Program-made: the position numbers and the translations under genes
NCBI GenBank assembly: GCA_965228045.1
Contig: OZ245789.1
Coordinates: 1,922,001 to 1,986,000, forward strand
Direction of reading: 5' to 3'
Length of the DNA stretch: 64,000 nucleotides
Origin: JANQEU01 sp965228045
Lineage (GTDB): Bacteria; Bacteroidota; Bacteroidia; Cytophagales; Cyclobacteriaceae
Shown: positions 16,320 to 25,634 of the stretch, piece after piece
Position numbering within the stretch: position 1 is the first letter of the stretch
Layout: the number at the start of each line of letters is the position of its first letter
Notes under the pieces: generated by a model
What the model was told of the DNA's origin: nothing
The model's input: only the letters and a program-made list of their open reading frames with translations
The model's database searches: none

Positions 16320-17978
16320 CTAGACTGGTAATGCCAACAATTCCCGGGCACTTTCAAAAGCCATTGAGGTCGGGTTGTCACCTCCAATCATTTTGGCAAT
16401 GGCTTCCACCCGCTCTTCCTCCGTCAGTTCGGTGATCCTGGTGACAGTTTTTTCGGACTCATTGTTTTTATAAACAAAGAAATGTTTGTTTCCACCTGCA
16501 GCAAATTGTGGTAAATGACTGATTGAGATTACCTGGTGATTGACGGACATTTTTCGCATCATTTTTACCATTTTGATGGCAATCTCGCCCGATACCCCGG
16601 TATCGATCTCATCAAAAATGATGGTAGGTAAGGCAGTCTTATCTGCAATCAGGTATTTGACAGCGAAGATCAATCTGGAAAACTCGCCACCGCTGGCCAC
16701 GTATTTGAGCTCTTTAGGTTGAATGCCTTTGTTAGCCGAAAATAATAATTCCACATGATCAAGGCCGCTTTCTGATGGTTCGGTCGGTGTGATCGAAACT
16801 TCTACCTTACCATTTTCAATACCAATTTCACGGATTACCTCCTCTATTGCTGCCGCGAACAGATCGGCATGATGTTTCCTCGCTTCTGTCAGTATCTTCC
16901 CCCATTTGAGCATTTCTTTTTCGGCAGCAGCCAGTTGAGCTTTGGATTTCTCGATCTCCTCGTCCAGGTTATCAATAGTGCCAAGCTCCTCCGATACATT
17001 GTCTCTGATCCCGATGAGCTCCGCGACTGATTGGACATTGTGCTTCGTTTGCAGTCTGTAGATCTCATCCAGTTGACCCTTTACCAGCTCCGTCTGCTCA
17101 GGATCATGAATGATTTGATCATCAAGACTTCTGAGCTCGTTGTAAATGTCCTTCAACTCTATGGAAGTGCTTTCGACCCTTTCTGAAAGATTTTCAAATT
17201 GATTTGATAATCTTACCAATTTCCGAAGAACCGCCTGAAGCTCCGTAAGCTGTTGATTAACATTAAATTCCCCGGAATCCAGAATCTGATCGCCTTGCGA
17301 CAGATTTGACTTTATTTCCTCGGCATTCTCCAGCAAGACCATTTCTTCCTCCAGTTTTTCCTGGTCCATGGAGTCCAGATGTGCATCTTCCAACTCCTTC
17401 AGGATAAATCGTTTATAATCTTCATCCTGGGAGTTTTGACCGGCTCTGGTCATTAAGGTATTGTATCTCTTTTTCTGCTCAGCGTATTGCTGAAAAGACT
17501 TCAGATAGTCTGCGAGGAGCGTTGGATGCTGTGCAAATGAATCTAATATGAATCGTTGATATTCATTGGATCCTAGCTGAAGGGACTCATGCTGAGAATG
17601 AATGTCCATCAGGTACGATCCGATTGTGCGCATTACATCAAGTGTGACGGGTGTGTCATTGATGAATGCCCTTGACTTACCGGCAGGACTGATCTCTCTG
17701 CGAATGATGCTTTCATTTTCATAATCAAGATCGAGGGATTTGAAAACGGATCTAAGTTGATAGGACTCAAGGTCAAAAACGCCTTCTACACTGCACTTAA
17801 GCTGCTCATCCCACAGGACCTTGGTGTCAGCACGATTGCCGAGCAAAAGCCCCAGGGCTCCCAGCATGATGGATTTCCCGGCCCCGGTCTCACCAGTAAT
17901 GATGCTTAGATTCTTCGAAGGAGAAAAATCCAGTTTATCAATCAGTGCATAGTTTCTTATGGAAAGGGACTTGATCAT
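16320..17978 (-). CDS. recN: DNA repair protein RecN
   Basis: 552-residue SMC-like ATPase acting in double-strand-break repair. Walker A is GETGAGKS near residue 30, the central 150-360 region is coiled coil, the ABC signature is ASGGEFSRL, and Walker B reads TIIFDEIDTGVSG. The frame could begin five codons earlier at 17993, but the ATG at 17978 (MIKSLSIRNYALI) matches family N-termini. It lies between a 75-residue unknown protein (54-base gap) and fabI on the same strand. RecN beside coaBC is a recurrent arrangement in Bacteroidota. Confidence 0.96.
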   Translation of the reverse strand: MIKSLSIRNYALIDKLDFSPSKNLSIITGETGAGKSIMLGALGLLLGNRADTKVLWDEQLKCSVEGVFDLESYQLRSVFKSLDLDYENESIIRREISPAGKSRAFINDTPVTLDVMRTIGSYLMDIHSQHESLQLGSNEYQRFILDSFAQHPTLLADYLKSFQQYAEQKKRYNTLMTRAGQNSQDEDYKRFILKELEDAHLDSMDQEKLEEEMVLLENAEEIKSNLSQGDQILDSGEFNVNQQLTELQAVLRKLVRLSNQFENLSERVESTSIELKDIYNELRSLDDQIIHDPEQTELVKGQLDEIYRLQTKHNVQSVAELIGIRDNVSEELGTIDNLDEEIEKSKAQLAAAEKEMLKWGKILTEARKHHADLFAAAIEEVIREIGIENGKVEVSITPTEPSESGLDHVELLFSANKGIQPKELKYVASGGEFSRLIFAVKYLIADKTALPTIIFDEIDTGVSGEIAIKMVKMMRKMSVNHQVISISHLPQFAAGGNKHFFVYKNNESEKTVTRITELTEEERVEAIAKMIGGDNPTSMAFESARELLALPV

Positions 17979-18032
17979 TTGGACTGGCAACAAAAATATT
18001 TCAAATCATCTAACTGGAAGATTTTTAGTCCC

Positions 18033-18260
18033 TCAATTTGTGACTTTCTCTTCCCCCCAAACTTCCCGAATGTCCGAGGTGTTGAGGGATATCTTTTTTT
18101 TGAATGTATTTCTTATGATGATCTGATCGCCTTTAAACGACTGGATTTCACCCAAAACCACTTTTTTGTTCTTCAAAACATAATTGAGGGCGTTTTTTGG
18201 GAATGAAACCGGGTCCTTCAGGAGATCAGCTAATTCATATCGAATTTGCTTCTTTGCCAT
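18033..18260 (-). CDS. Conserved small protein, unknown function
   Basis: 75 residues, lysine-rich, no signal peptide or membrane helix. The C-terminal half (VVLGEIQSFKGDQIIIRNTF) looks like a small beta-barrel, loosely SH3- or Sm-like, but no family can be named. The start is ATG and directly abuts the porD stop at 18261 with no gap, and recN follows 54 bases later, so it is inside the operon and very probably expressed. Its consistent coding character and position argue for a real gene. Confidence 0.6.
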   Translation of the reverse strand: MAKKQIRYELADLLKDPVSFPKNALNYVLKNKKVVLGEIQSFKGDQIIIRNTFKKKISLNTSDIREVWGEEKVTN

Positions 18261-19160
18261 TTATTCTAATAATGGTTGAAAAGTTTGTCTTTTGGTTGGG
18301 TCAATGTTGACGAGCAGGTTGAACACATTTCGACGAAGGGCGGGGTCTCCTTCGGAAAAAATTTGCGCGATTTCATTGGATTTGGCATCCATGAAGGTAA
18401 TGGTCAATATGGCTCTTGGACGGGCCTGATTTACATTCAAGATCTTTTTCAGACTGTTTGAAATATTCTGTCGTGCTTCCTGGGGCTTCTCCTGAAAGAT
18501 GTCCAATCCTTTCAGGTGGTATTCATATAAGGCTTCTCTTATAGGTGCCATTTGATTGTTCAGGAGGTTTTCTGACAACCAGTATCGATTTCTGATGCTG
18601 TTGAATTGCTCCCAGCCCGGGTACCCTGATTGCTGCGCACTGCTGACAATATTCGCAGCCTGCTGAAAATATGGATCTCCACCCTTCGGACTGAAGGTGT
18701 CATAGTCCAATCCAATTATCACGTAGGCGTAGAACCCTAAAATTGCACTAAGGTTGTTGGTAAATGTGTTTGGATTAAACTGCAGCGGCTGGGAAGTGAC
18801 ATATTCGAATACCCAATCTCTGTCAGCAAAATTGAAGACAATCGTTTTGTAGTCGGAATTGTAAACGGGTCGGGAAGAAAGGATTTGAACGGATGCACCA
18901 AATCGTCCCAAACCCGGATCGCTTTGTTCCGGGTCCAGGGTAATGATAATGTTACAGTCAATACGCTCCTCAATGGCAAACTCATCATCGGTCCATTTTT
19001 GATTGTTCAGGAATTCGCTGAAAGATCGCTCCATTTCTGAGAAAATGGCCCTTTCATTGGTTTGGATCCGATCCGAATTGATGATTACGCGACAGTTTAA
19101 TTCCTGTGTGTACCCAAATAAAGGTATGATGAATACTATGACTAGGAATTTTGATCTCAT
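18261..19160 (-). CDS. porD: DUF4835 family protein, type IX secretion protein PorD
   Basis: 299 residues with a signal peptide (MRSKFLVIVFIIPLFGYTQ, cleavage near 19). The mature start ELNCRVIINSDRIQTNERAI and the later ILGFYAYVIIGLDYDTFSPK are the hallmarks of DUF4835, known as PorD/PorZ-associated T9SS component PorD, needed for type IX secretion and gliding-related export in Bacteroidota. It is a periplasmic or outer-membrane-associated protein whose molecular role is not fully known. It overlaps coaBC by 4 bases and abuts the small gene at 18260. Its presence implies a T9SS elsewhere in the genome; no other T9SS gene is in this window. Confidence 0.85.
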   Translation of the reverse strand: MRSKFLVIVFIIPLFGYTQELNCRVIINSDRIQTNERAIFSEMERSFSEFLNNQKWTDDEFAIEERIDCNIIITLDPEQSDPGLGRFGASVQILSSRPVYNSDYKTIVFNFADRDWVFEYVTSQPLQFNPNTFTNNLSAILGFYAYVIIGLDYDTFSPKGGDPYFQQAANIVSSAQQSGYPGWEQFNSIRNRYWLSENLLNNQMAPIREALYEYHLKGLDIFQEKPQEARQNISNSLKKILNVNQARPRAILTITFMDAKSNEIAQIFSEGDPALRRNVFNLLVNIDPTKRQTFQPLLE

Positions 19161-20356
19161 TTGATCCTTTCTACTACTAAAGATAGAATGTCTCGTGCAA
19201 CTTCTCTCTTATCTTTTAACTCAAATGGGTAACGATTATTTTCTTTATCGAAGATTGTAATCTTATTTGTGGCGTGCGTAAAGCCTGCGTTTGCATCATC
19301 CAGAGAGTTCAGCACAATCAAATCGAAATTCTTTTTCTTAAGTTTAGCTAACGGTTTTGATTCGTCTTTGTTAGTCTCCAGAGCAAAACCCAGATGTACC
19401 TGTCCTGACTTCTTCATCTTTCCCAGCTCCATCGCAATGTCAGGATTTTCTAACAATTCGAGGACAATGGATTTTCCGTCTCTTTTGAATTTCTCAGTTG
19501 AGATGTTTTTGCTTCGATAGTCTGAAACTGCTGCAGCAAAAATGGCTATATCTGATTTCTGGTGATGTTTCCTTGCCTCTTCAAGCATTTCTTCGGCAGT
19601 ATTGACCTTTGAGACGGAGATATTTGGATGATTAGGTAACTGGTGAACAGGGCCGGAAACCAAATGAACAGTGGCCCCTCTTTTGGCGCATTCCATGGCA
19701 AGGGCATTGCCCATTTTGCCACTGCTGTGATTACCAATAAAACGGACTGCGTCTATTGGTTCCAGTGTGGGACCGGAAGTTATCAGCACGTTTTTTTCTT
19801 TGAGGCTTTCTTTTACCGCGAAATAGTCTTCCAATTCGAGCATAAGCTCTTCCGGCTCAGCCATTCTTCCTTCACCGGAGAGTCCGCTGGCAAGCTCTCC
19901 ATCCCGACTTTCAATGATGATGTCTCCATTTTCTGCCAGAGTGGCAATATTTTGAGTGGTCGTTTCATGGCCGTACATGTCCAGGTCCATGGCGGGAGCG
20001 ATCATTACATCGCACCGTGCTGACAGGTAGGTAGCTGTCAGTAAGTTGTCACAAAGCCCATTTGCTAATTTGGCGATGGTATTGGCTGACGCCGGGGCGA
20101 TGACCATGACATCCGCCCAAAGTCCCAATTCCACATGACTGGTCCATTCACCTGATTCTTTCTCAAAAAATTTGGTGTAAACCGGGTTTTTTGAAAGAGT
20201 GGATAAGGTAAGAGGAGTAATGAAATCAATGGCACTCCGAGTCATGATTACTTTGACTTCGGCACCACTTTTTCTAAGTAGACGAACAAAAAAGGCGGTT
20301 TTATAGGCTGCAATTGAGCCACAAACCGCCAGTATAACTTTTTTGCCCTTTAGCAT
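19157..20356 (-). CDS. coaBC: Bifunctional phosphopantothenoylcysteine decarboxylase / phosphopantothenate-cysteine ligase
   Basis: 399 residues carrying two consecutive steps of coenzyme A synthesis. Residues 1-175 are the FMN-dependent CoaC decarboxylase (VILAVCGSIAAYKTAFFVR, the catalytic-His region WTSHVELGLWADVMV, and APAMDLDMYGH, with Asp in place of the usual Asn of the PxMN motif). Residues 185-399 are CoaB (ITSGPTLEPIDAVRFIGNHS, SSGKMG, and a CTP site ending in LGFALET). The frame also has a TTG at 20362, but the ATG at 20356 fits better. It sits between rpoZ and porD, overlapping porD by 4 bases; rpoZ-coaBC linkage is widespread. Confidence 0.95.
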   Translation of the reverse strand: MLKGKKVILAVCGSIAAYKTAFFVRLLRKSGAEVKVIMTRSAIDFITPLTLSTLSKNPVYTKFFEKESGEWTSHVELGLWADVMVIAPASANTIAKLANGLCDNLLTATYLSARCDVMIAPAMDLDMYGHETTTQNIATLAENGDIIIESRDGELASGLSGEGRMAEPEELMLELEDYFAVKESLKEKNVLITSGPTLEPIDAVRFIGNHSSGKMGNALAMECAKRGATVHLVSGPVHQLPNHPNISVSKVNTAEEMLEEARKHHQKSDIAIFAAAVSDYRSKNISTEKFKRDGKSIVLELLENPDIAMELGKMKKSGQVHLGFALETNKDESKPLAKLKKKNFDLIVLNSLDDANAGFTHATNKITIFDKENNRYPFELKDKREVARDILSLVVERIK

Positions 20357-20371
20357 AGGCAAGATAATGTC

Positions 20372-20707
20372 TTAGGCAAGTTCCGGGTTCTCCGGTTTTT
20401 CCTCTTCCTCTTCGGGCATTCTAAACATGATTTCATCGTTTAGAAACTCGTCCGTAGCTGTGGTGCTTGGCTTAGGCATTCTTTCGTAAAACTTGGAGAT
20501 CTCAATTTGTTCTCTGTTTTCGAAAATTTCTTCAAGGTTATCCACGGAAGAAGCAAATTCAGCCAGTTTGCCATTCAATTCTTCTTTTTGAAGCGATGCG
20601 ATTTGACGGGCTCTTTTAGCCAGGATCACAATTGACTCGTAGATATTTTCAGTTGGGGCGGAAAGATTATCGTTGTCTCTGGTAATGAGAGATGATGTAG
20701 ATGCCAT
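20372..20707 (-). CDS. rpoZ: RNA polymerase subunit omega
   Basis: 111 residues. The omega fold is visible in ENIYESIVILAKRARQIASL and the following LNGKLAEFASSVDNLEEIFE; it is longer than proteobacterial omega, with an acidic tail (MPEEEEEKPENPE) common in Bacteroidota. It helps assembly and stability of RNA polymerase through the beta-prime subunit. Placement between bamD (3-base gap) and coaBC (15-base gap) is the standard Bacteroidota order and supports the call even though omega proteins are short and diverse. Confidence 0.9.
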   Translation of the reverse strand: MASTSSLITRDNDNLSAPTENIYESIVILAKRARQIASLQKEELNGKLAEFASSVDNLEEIFENREQIEISKFYERMPKPSTTATDEFLNDEIMFRMPEEEEEKPENPELA

Positions 20708-20710
20708 ATA

Positions 20711-21529
20711 TCACAAATTATTTTGGTCCGCAAAGTTAGTTAATTCTTCGATAGATTTCGCGTAAATCGATTCAGCTTCTTTTAAAAACTTGGAATTAGG
20801 GAATCTGTCCAGAAATTTTTCGTAGCTATCGATGGCCTTGGTGTACCTTTCTTTTTGCCGGGAACGAATACTTACCTGTGCATAATCATAGGCGGTCTTA
20901 ATGGTCAGAAACTGGATCTCTTCCCTAAACTTTGAATCCGGGTAGTCAATTTGAAAGTTTTCGAATGCAACCAGTGCGGCTTTATAACTCTCTACTTTAT
21001 AGTATAGCTTGGCATTTTCAAAAGCCTTTCTTTCCAGCTTGATCTGGAGCTCATCTATCAGGTCATCAGCACCTTCTGCATACTCGGAGTAGGGGTATTT
21101 ATTAATGAAATTCTGCATCGCCGCGATCGCCTCGTAAGTTGCTGACTGGTCAAGTTTGTAGTCCGGAGATTGAAGATAAAGTGAATATGCATGCATGTAG
21201 GCTGCTTCCATTGCGTATTCACTCCTGGCATACACATTGGTAAACGACTCAAAGTAGTGTGATGCCAGTATGTACTGCTTCTGATGGTAGTAAGTGTAGG
21301 CAAAATAGAAGTTGGCCAATTCGGCTTCTTCAGTGCCTCGAATAACAGGAATTATATCTTCAAAAAGTATGCTTGACCGGTAGTAATCCTTCTCTTCATA
21401 GTACTTAAGAGCCGCATTGTATTTGACCCGCCAGTCATTACTTTTTCGGAGTTTTTGGAACCTGGTACAACCGGATAGGAGTATCAGAACCATTAGTAAA
21501 AAACTGAATTTTTGAATTTTTAAACCCAT
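20711..21529 (-). CDS. bamD: Outer membrane assembly lipoprotein BamD
   Basis: 272 residues. The lipoprotein signal ends LVLILLSGC, with the acylated Cys about residue 21. The rest is a chain of tetratricopeptide-like helical pairs (NAALKYYEEKDYYRSSILFE, PYSEYAEGADDLIDELQ, FEKFLDRFPNSKF-type repeats). BamD is the essential partner of BamA in folding outer-membrane beta-barrels. The ATG at 21529 was taken instead of the in-frame TTG at 21538. It precedes rpoZ by 3 bases. Together with the OstA-like protein upstream, this makes an outer-membrane biogenesis block. Confidence 0.93.
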   Translation of the reverse strand: MGLKIQKFSFLLMVLILLSGCTRFQKLRKSNDWRVKYNAALKYYEEKDYYRSSILFEDIIPVIRGTEEAELANFYFAYTYYHQKQYILASHYFESFTNVYARSEYAMEAAYMHAYSLYLQSPDYKLDQSATYEAIAAMQNFINKYPYSEYAEGADDLIDELQIKLERKAFENAKLYYKVESYKAALVAFENFQIDYPDSKFREEIQFLTIKTAYDYAQVSIRSRQKERYTKAIDSYEKFLDRFPNSKFLKEAESIYAKSIEELTNFADQNNL

Positions 21530-21594
21530 TCTTCTCAAATCGGACGCAAACTTAACTTACCTGTTTGTTAATTAATGTGAATTGCCTGAAAAGC

Positions 21595-23208
21595 TTAATT
21601 ATTATCTCCTTTCTCGGCCTTCATTTGACGCAGATTACCTGGTCTTTCAGGGTGCTCCGAAGGATCTAGTTCAGGTTTAACTTTCGGCTTCGTTTTGGGC
21701 TCTTCAGGCTTTATGCCGAAAATATCGAGCAGTGTAGGTTTCTCCTCAATTCGCCAGATGAAGCCTTTGAGTGTTCGGTCTCCTTCTACTATTTCATGGG
21801 GAGGTATTATCCTTCCTTCAGGTTTTTTGTAAACCGTAATTTCGGAAATATCATTTTGCACAAAACCTATCTTCATATTGCTGCAAAGTAGCCGGTTCAT
21901 ACCAAGCAATACCGAGTCGCCTTCTCCAAGAATATGGAAAATTGTTTCACCGTTTCCATCCACAGTAATTTGATTGATGTTGCCTCCATCGAAAAAGGCT
22001 TTCATGTTTCTTCCTTTTACCTGGTTAAAATTTTTCAAAGTGTCCTGCCTGATGAGGAATGAATTCTGGCGGAGACTCATACTCTTAATGGATTTTTCGG
22101 TGACCTCCAGGTTTATGGTATCTGCTTTTATCTGGCTTCCATTGGCCCACAAAATCGGATCTTCATACATGAAAATAAGGGAATCATTGAGAAAATATGC
22201 GGAGGAGTCCGTTCTGCCCTGCAGGTTTTTCTTGAAAATGCGAACATTTGGGTAAGCCAATATTCGTTTCATGCTGTCAAACTCGCTTTCCAGTGCAATC
22301 ATCGTGTCCGCAGCCATATAAAACGTGTCTGCTTCCAGGACCCTTTTCATAATTGGATTCCCATAAACCTTGCTAATACCGTTTTGTTTGTCGTAGAATC
22401 CTTCATCTCCAATGATGATCACATCTTTCGCTTTGGCAATTAGCTGTACATTTCCGTTTGCCTTGTAGTATTTTTCGAGGTCATCAAAAAATAATTCATC
22501 GCCTTCAAGGAAGTAGTCATCTGTCTCCACATTTCCGTCAATGAACTGGGATTGATCAATATGGGTGCGGAAAACACCACCCTGGGCGTGAAGTGTCTTA
22601 TCATTGTCCTGAATGATCTCCGTACGACCGTCGGTGTAGGCAATTTTGGTATTGGTATTGTACCGGAGTGTGTCTGTTTTAAGAATATAATCAGGAGCAT
22701 TTAACACTACATCTCCATAAAAGACAGCGTAATTCTCCTGAGAATAGAAGAATCCCTGTCTGCTTCTTAGCTCATTGACCGAATCTTCCAGACGACCTCC
22801 GTATCTATAAATTGCGATTTCATCTTCAAGGTTATAGTCAAGGCTATCTGTATACATTTTGCGACGACCATCCCGGTAAACCACATTTTCCCGTAAATAA
22901 GACATACGGTTCTCACCATCATAGACGACTTTGCGGGAGGTGATCGTAGTGTTTTTGTCCACTATCTTCACATTGCCGAAAGCTTCCATTTTGTTTTCAC
23001 TTCCGTAGTAGACGGCACTGTCGCAATCAACTGTGGTGTTTTTTTGCGTGAACACGACCTTGTCCACGAGTATATTGAGGCGTTTTCCTTTGATCTTTAA
23101 AAACTCCTGTGTGCCTTCAGCCTGATATCTGATTTTGTTCTGACCGGATGCCATGTGGCAGGTCAGGAAAAATCCCAGGATCAAACACGTACTTCGTAAC
23201 GCCAACAT
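21595..23208 (-). CDS. OstA-like protein (LptA/LptD N-terminal fold)
   Basis: 537 residues. A signal peptide (MLALRSTCLILGFFLTCHMASG) is followed by the repeating beta-strand pattern of the OstA/LptA jellyroll: TTVDCDSAVYYGSENKMEAF, NVKIVDKNTTITSRKVVY, and similar turns for most of the length. It should form a long periplasmic beta-taco that carries lipopolysaccharide toward LptD; Bacteroidota have such an extended OstA-like protein. The frame extends to a GTG at 23265, but the ATG at 23208 gives a proper signal peptide. It is the first gene of the minus-strand cluster, 65 bases before bamD and divergent from tilS. Confidence 0.88.
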   Translation of the reverse strand: MLALRSTCLILGFFLTCHMASGQNKIRYQAEGTQEFLKIKGKRLNILVDKVVFTQKNTTVDCDSAVYYGSENKMEAFGNVKIVDKNTTITSRKVVYDGENRMSYLRENVVYRDGRRKMYTDSLDYNLEDEIAIYRYGGRLEDSVNELRSRQGFFYSQENYAVFYGDVVLNAPDYILKTDTLRYNTNTKIAYTDGRTEIIQDNDKTLHAQGGVFRTHIDQSQFIDGNVETDDYFLEGDELFFDDLEKYYKANGNVQLIAKAKDVIIIGDEGFYDKQNGISKVYGNPIMKRVLEADTFYMAADTMIALESEFDSMKRILAYPNVRIFKKNLQGRTDSSAYFLNDSLIFMYEDPILWANGSQIKADTINLEVTEKSIKSMSLRQNSFLIRQDTLKNFNQVKGRNMKAFFDGGNINQITVDGNGETIFHILGEGDSVLLGMNRLLCSNMKIGFVQNDISEITVYKKPEGRIIPPHEIVEGDRTLKGFIWRIEEKPTLLDIFGIKPEEPKTKPKVKPELDPSEHPERPGNLRQMKAEKGDNN

Positions 23209-23291
23209 CTTATTTTTATAACGCACAATATTTTGCAAAGCAAGTTCTTTTTTAAGAACTAACACTATTACGATTTCTATTCACATTAGAT

Positions 23292-24620
23292 ATGATTTCA
23301 AGGTTAAAACAGATTATAAGTCAAAATCGTCTCTTTCATCATGATGATAGGTTGCTCCTGGCTGTCAGCGGTGGAGTAGATTCAATGGTGCTCATGCATC
23401 TGTTCCACAAACTACCATACAAATTCCTGGTAGCTCATGTCAATTATAATTTAAGAGGGGAGGATTCGGGTAAAGATGCACAACTGGTCGAATCCAGCTG
23501 TCAGGATCTTGGAATAGAGTTTCTATACAAGAATGTCGATACCAGAGATATCTCAGAGAAATCAAATAAGTCGATTCAGATGGTGGCCCGGGATGTCCGC
23601 TACGAATGGTTTGAGGAACTAATGAAGGTGCATGAACTTGATTATATTCTGACGGCTCATCATGCTGATGATAACCTGGAGACGGCACTGTTCAACCTGA
23701 CAAAAGGTACCGGGATCAGTGGTCTGCGAGGTATTCCCATTCGAAATGAAAAAAGGGTCAGGCCATTGATTAGCTTCTCAAAAGAATCCATTTATGAGTA
23801 TGCTAAGGAGAAAGGGATAGTCTGGAGGGAGGACAAAACCAATGACGACCCAAAGTACACAAGAAACCGAATCAGAAGTGAGGTGATACCGGAGTTGAGG
23901 AAAATCAATCCTTCGATTTCCGAGCATTTTTTCTTTACTCAGATGAGACTTATTGGTGCAGAGAAGTTACTGATCAATCGGGTTGAAAAAATTAAAAATG
24001 AAGCACTGAAGCGATTTGAAAGTCATTGGGAATTATCCACCAGCTGGATCAAAGATTCCGAGACGGACCTTGTGGTGCTTTCGGAGATACTGCAGGATTT
24101 CTCCATCTTTTTTCAGGAATCGGTTCAGATTTTCGACAATATAGGGGGTCAGTCAGGTAAACGCTTTTCAAATGCGGAATACGAAGTTGTATATGACAGA
24201 AATCGACTGATCATTCATCCATCCAAAGCGGAAACCGGAATGGAAGTTGAAATATTGGCGGATACTGATGAGGTATCATTTGATGGACAGGAGTTACACA
24301 TAGAGCGACTGGACCTTTTCGATCTGCGATCGGTACAAACGGATGCCATCGCTGCAATGGACCAATCAAAAATACGGTATCCATTGAAAGTGAGAAAGTG
24401 GAAATCCGGTGACCAGTTTATGCCGCTCGGCATGAAGAACCTGAAAAAAGTAAGTGATTTTTTAATCGATGAAAAAGTACCCTTGCCGGACAAGAAAAGG
24501 CAATATGTACTGGAATCAGATGGAAAAATCTGTTGGGTGATAGGGAGGAGAGTAAGCGAAGAATTCAAGATTTCCGATTCTACTGATTCATTCCTTGTCA
24601 TCAGACACAGCTTGTCATAA
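23292..24620 (+). CDS. tilS: tRNA(Ile)-lysidine synthase
   Basis: 442 residues. The N-type ATP pyrophosphatase P-loop AVSGGVDSMVLMHLF lies near residues 24-38; the family motifs HVNYNLRGEDS and LTAHHADDNLET follow, and the C-terminal TilS domain carries RKWKSGDQFMPLGM and KVSDFLIDEKVP. The enzyme makes lysidine-34 on tRNA-Ile CAU, so that it reads AUA codons; it is essential. It is divergent from the OstA-like gene with an 83-base gap and followed by mdh after 75 bases. Confidence 0.96.
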   Translation: MISRLKQIISQNRLFHHDDRLLLAVSGGVDSMVLMHLFHKLPYKFLVAHVNYNLRGEDSGKDAQLVESSCQDLGIEFLYKNVDTRDISEKSNKSIQMVARDVRYEWFEELMKVHELDYILTAHHADDNLETALFNLTKGTGISGLRGIPIRNEKRVRPLISFSKESIYEYAKEKGIVWREDKTNDDPKYTRNRIRSEVIPELRKINPSISEHFFFTQMRLIGAEKLLINRVEKIKNEALKRFESHWELSTSWIKDSETDLVVLSEILQDFSIFFQESVQIFDNIGGQSGKRFSNAEYEVVYDRNRLIIHPSKAETGMEVEILADTDEVSFDGQELHIERLDLFDLRSVQTDAIAAMDQSKIRYPLKVRKWKSGDQFMPLGMKNLKKVSDFLIDEKVPLPDKKRQYVLESDGKICWVIGRRVSEEFKISDSTDSFLVIRHSLS

Positions 24621-24649
24621 AGTCGCTGGTAAATGAACCACTTACGTTG

Positions 24650-24657
24650 TAGTTTTG
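24650..24657 (+). promoter_or_regulatory. Candidate -7 promoter box for mdh
   Basis: Reads TAGTTTTG, a full match to TAnnTTTG, 38 bases upstream of the mdh ATG and inside the short gap after tilS. No clear -33 element was seen at the expected distance. It suggests that mdh has its own promoter rather than relying on tilS transcription. Confidence 0.4.
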
Positions 24658-24695
24658 GGCACCAAAAGAAATTAATCATTAACGTCTAAGTAAAA

Positions 24696-25634
24696 ATGAA
24701 AGTAACAGTTGTAGGAGCAGGAGCCGTGGGAGCAACCTGTGCGGAAAATATAGCACGAAAGCAATTGGTCGAAGAAGTAGTCCTCCTTGACATCCGTGAG
24801 GGATTTGCCGAAGGTAAGGCCATGGACATGAACCAATGTGCCACTCTAAATGGATATGACACCAAGATCATCGGATCAACCAATGACTATTCGGTGACTG
24901 CCGGGTCATCAGTAGCGGTCATTACATCGGGTATTCCACGTAAGCCAGGGATGACACGGGAAGAGCTGATTGGCACCAATGCAGGAATTGTAAAAACTGT
25001 TACGGAAAATCTATTAAAGCACAGTCCGGATATCATTTTGGTGGTAATCAGTAACCCAATGGACACCATGACATACCTATCTGTCAAGTCCAGTGGTTTG
25101 CCCAAGGAAAGAGTCATAGGAATGGGAGGGTTGCTTGATAGCAGCAGATTTAAATACAGATTGAGTGAGGCCATCGGATGTTCACCCAACGACCTTCAGG
25201 GTGTAGTGATAGGGGGGCATGGGGACACTACCATGATTCCATTGATCGAACATGCCACATACAATAGTGCTCCTGTTTCTCAATTCCTTACCGCCGAGCA
25301 GAAGGAATCTGTGGTAAAAGAGACGATGGTAGGAGGTGCTACATTGACTAAATTGATTGGAACTTCAGCCTGGTATGCACCGGGTGCGGCCGGTGCCTGG
25401 CTTGTAGAAAGCATTGTTCGCGATCAGAAGAAACTCTTCCCAAGCTGTGTTTACCTTGATGGTGAGTACGGTGAATCGGATATCTGCATCGGGGTACCTG
25501 TAATCGTAGGTAAAAACGGATGGGAAAAAATCGTAGAGTACAATCTATCAGATGACGAGAAAGCCAAATTTGCGGAAAGCGCTGCAGCAGTCAGAAAGAT
25601 GAACGGTGTGCTTTCTGAAATGAAATTGGTTTAA
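24696..25634 (+). CDS. mdh: Malate dehydrogenase (LDH-like type)
   Basis: 312-residue cytoplasmic NAD-dependent enzyme interconverting malate and oxaloacetate in the TCA cycle. It belongs to the lactate-dehydrogenase-like MDH group common in Bacteroidota: the NAD fold VTVVGAGAVGATCAENIA, Asp in LLDIREG that selects NAD over NADP, the substrate Arg loop SGIPRKPGMTREEL, VISNPMDTMTYL, and the catalytic His in GGHGDTTMIPL. The Arg in the mobile loop (position 90 region) favours malate over lactate. It converges on the metallo-beta-lactamase-fold gene with a 4-base overlap. Confidence 0.97.
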   Translation: MKVTVVGAGAVGATCAENIARKQLVEEVVLLDIREGFAEGKAMDMNQCATLNGYDTKIIGSTNDYSVTAGSSVAVITSGIPRKPGMTREELIGTNAGIVKTVTENLLKHSPDIILVVISNPMDTMTYLSVKSSGLPKERVIGMGGLLDSSRFKYRLSEAIGCSPNDLQGVVIGGHGDTTMIPLIEHATYNSAPVSQFLTAEQKESVVKETMVGGATLTKLIGTSAWYAPGAAGAWLVESIVRDQKKLFPSCVYLDGEYGESDICIGVPVIVGKNGWEKIVEYNLSDDEKAKFAESAAAVRKMNGVLSEMKLV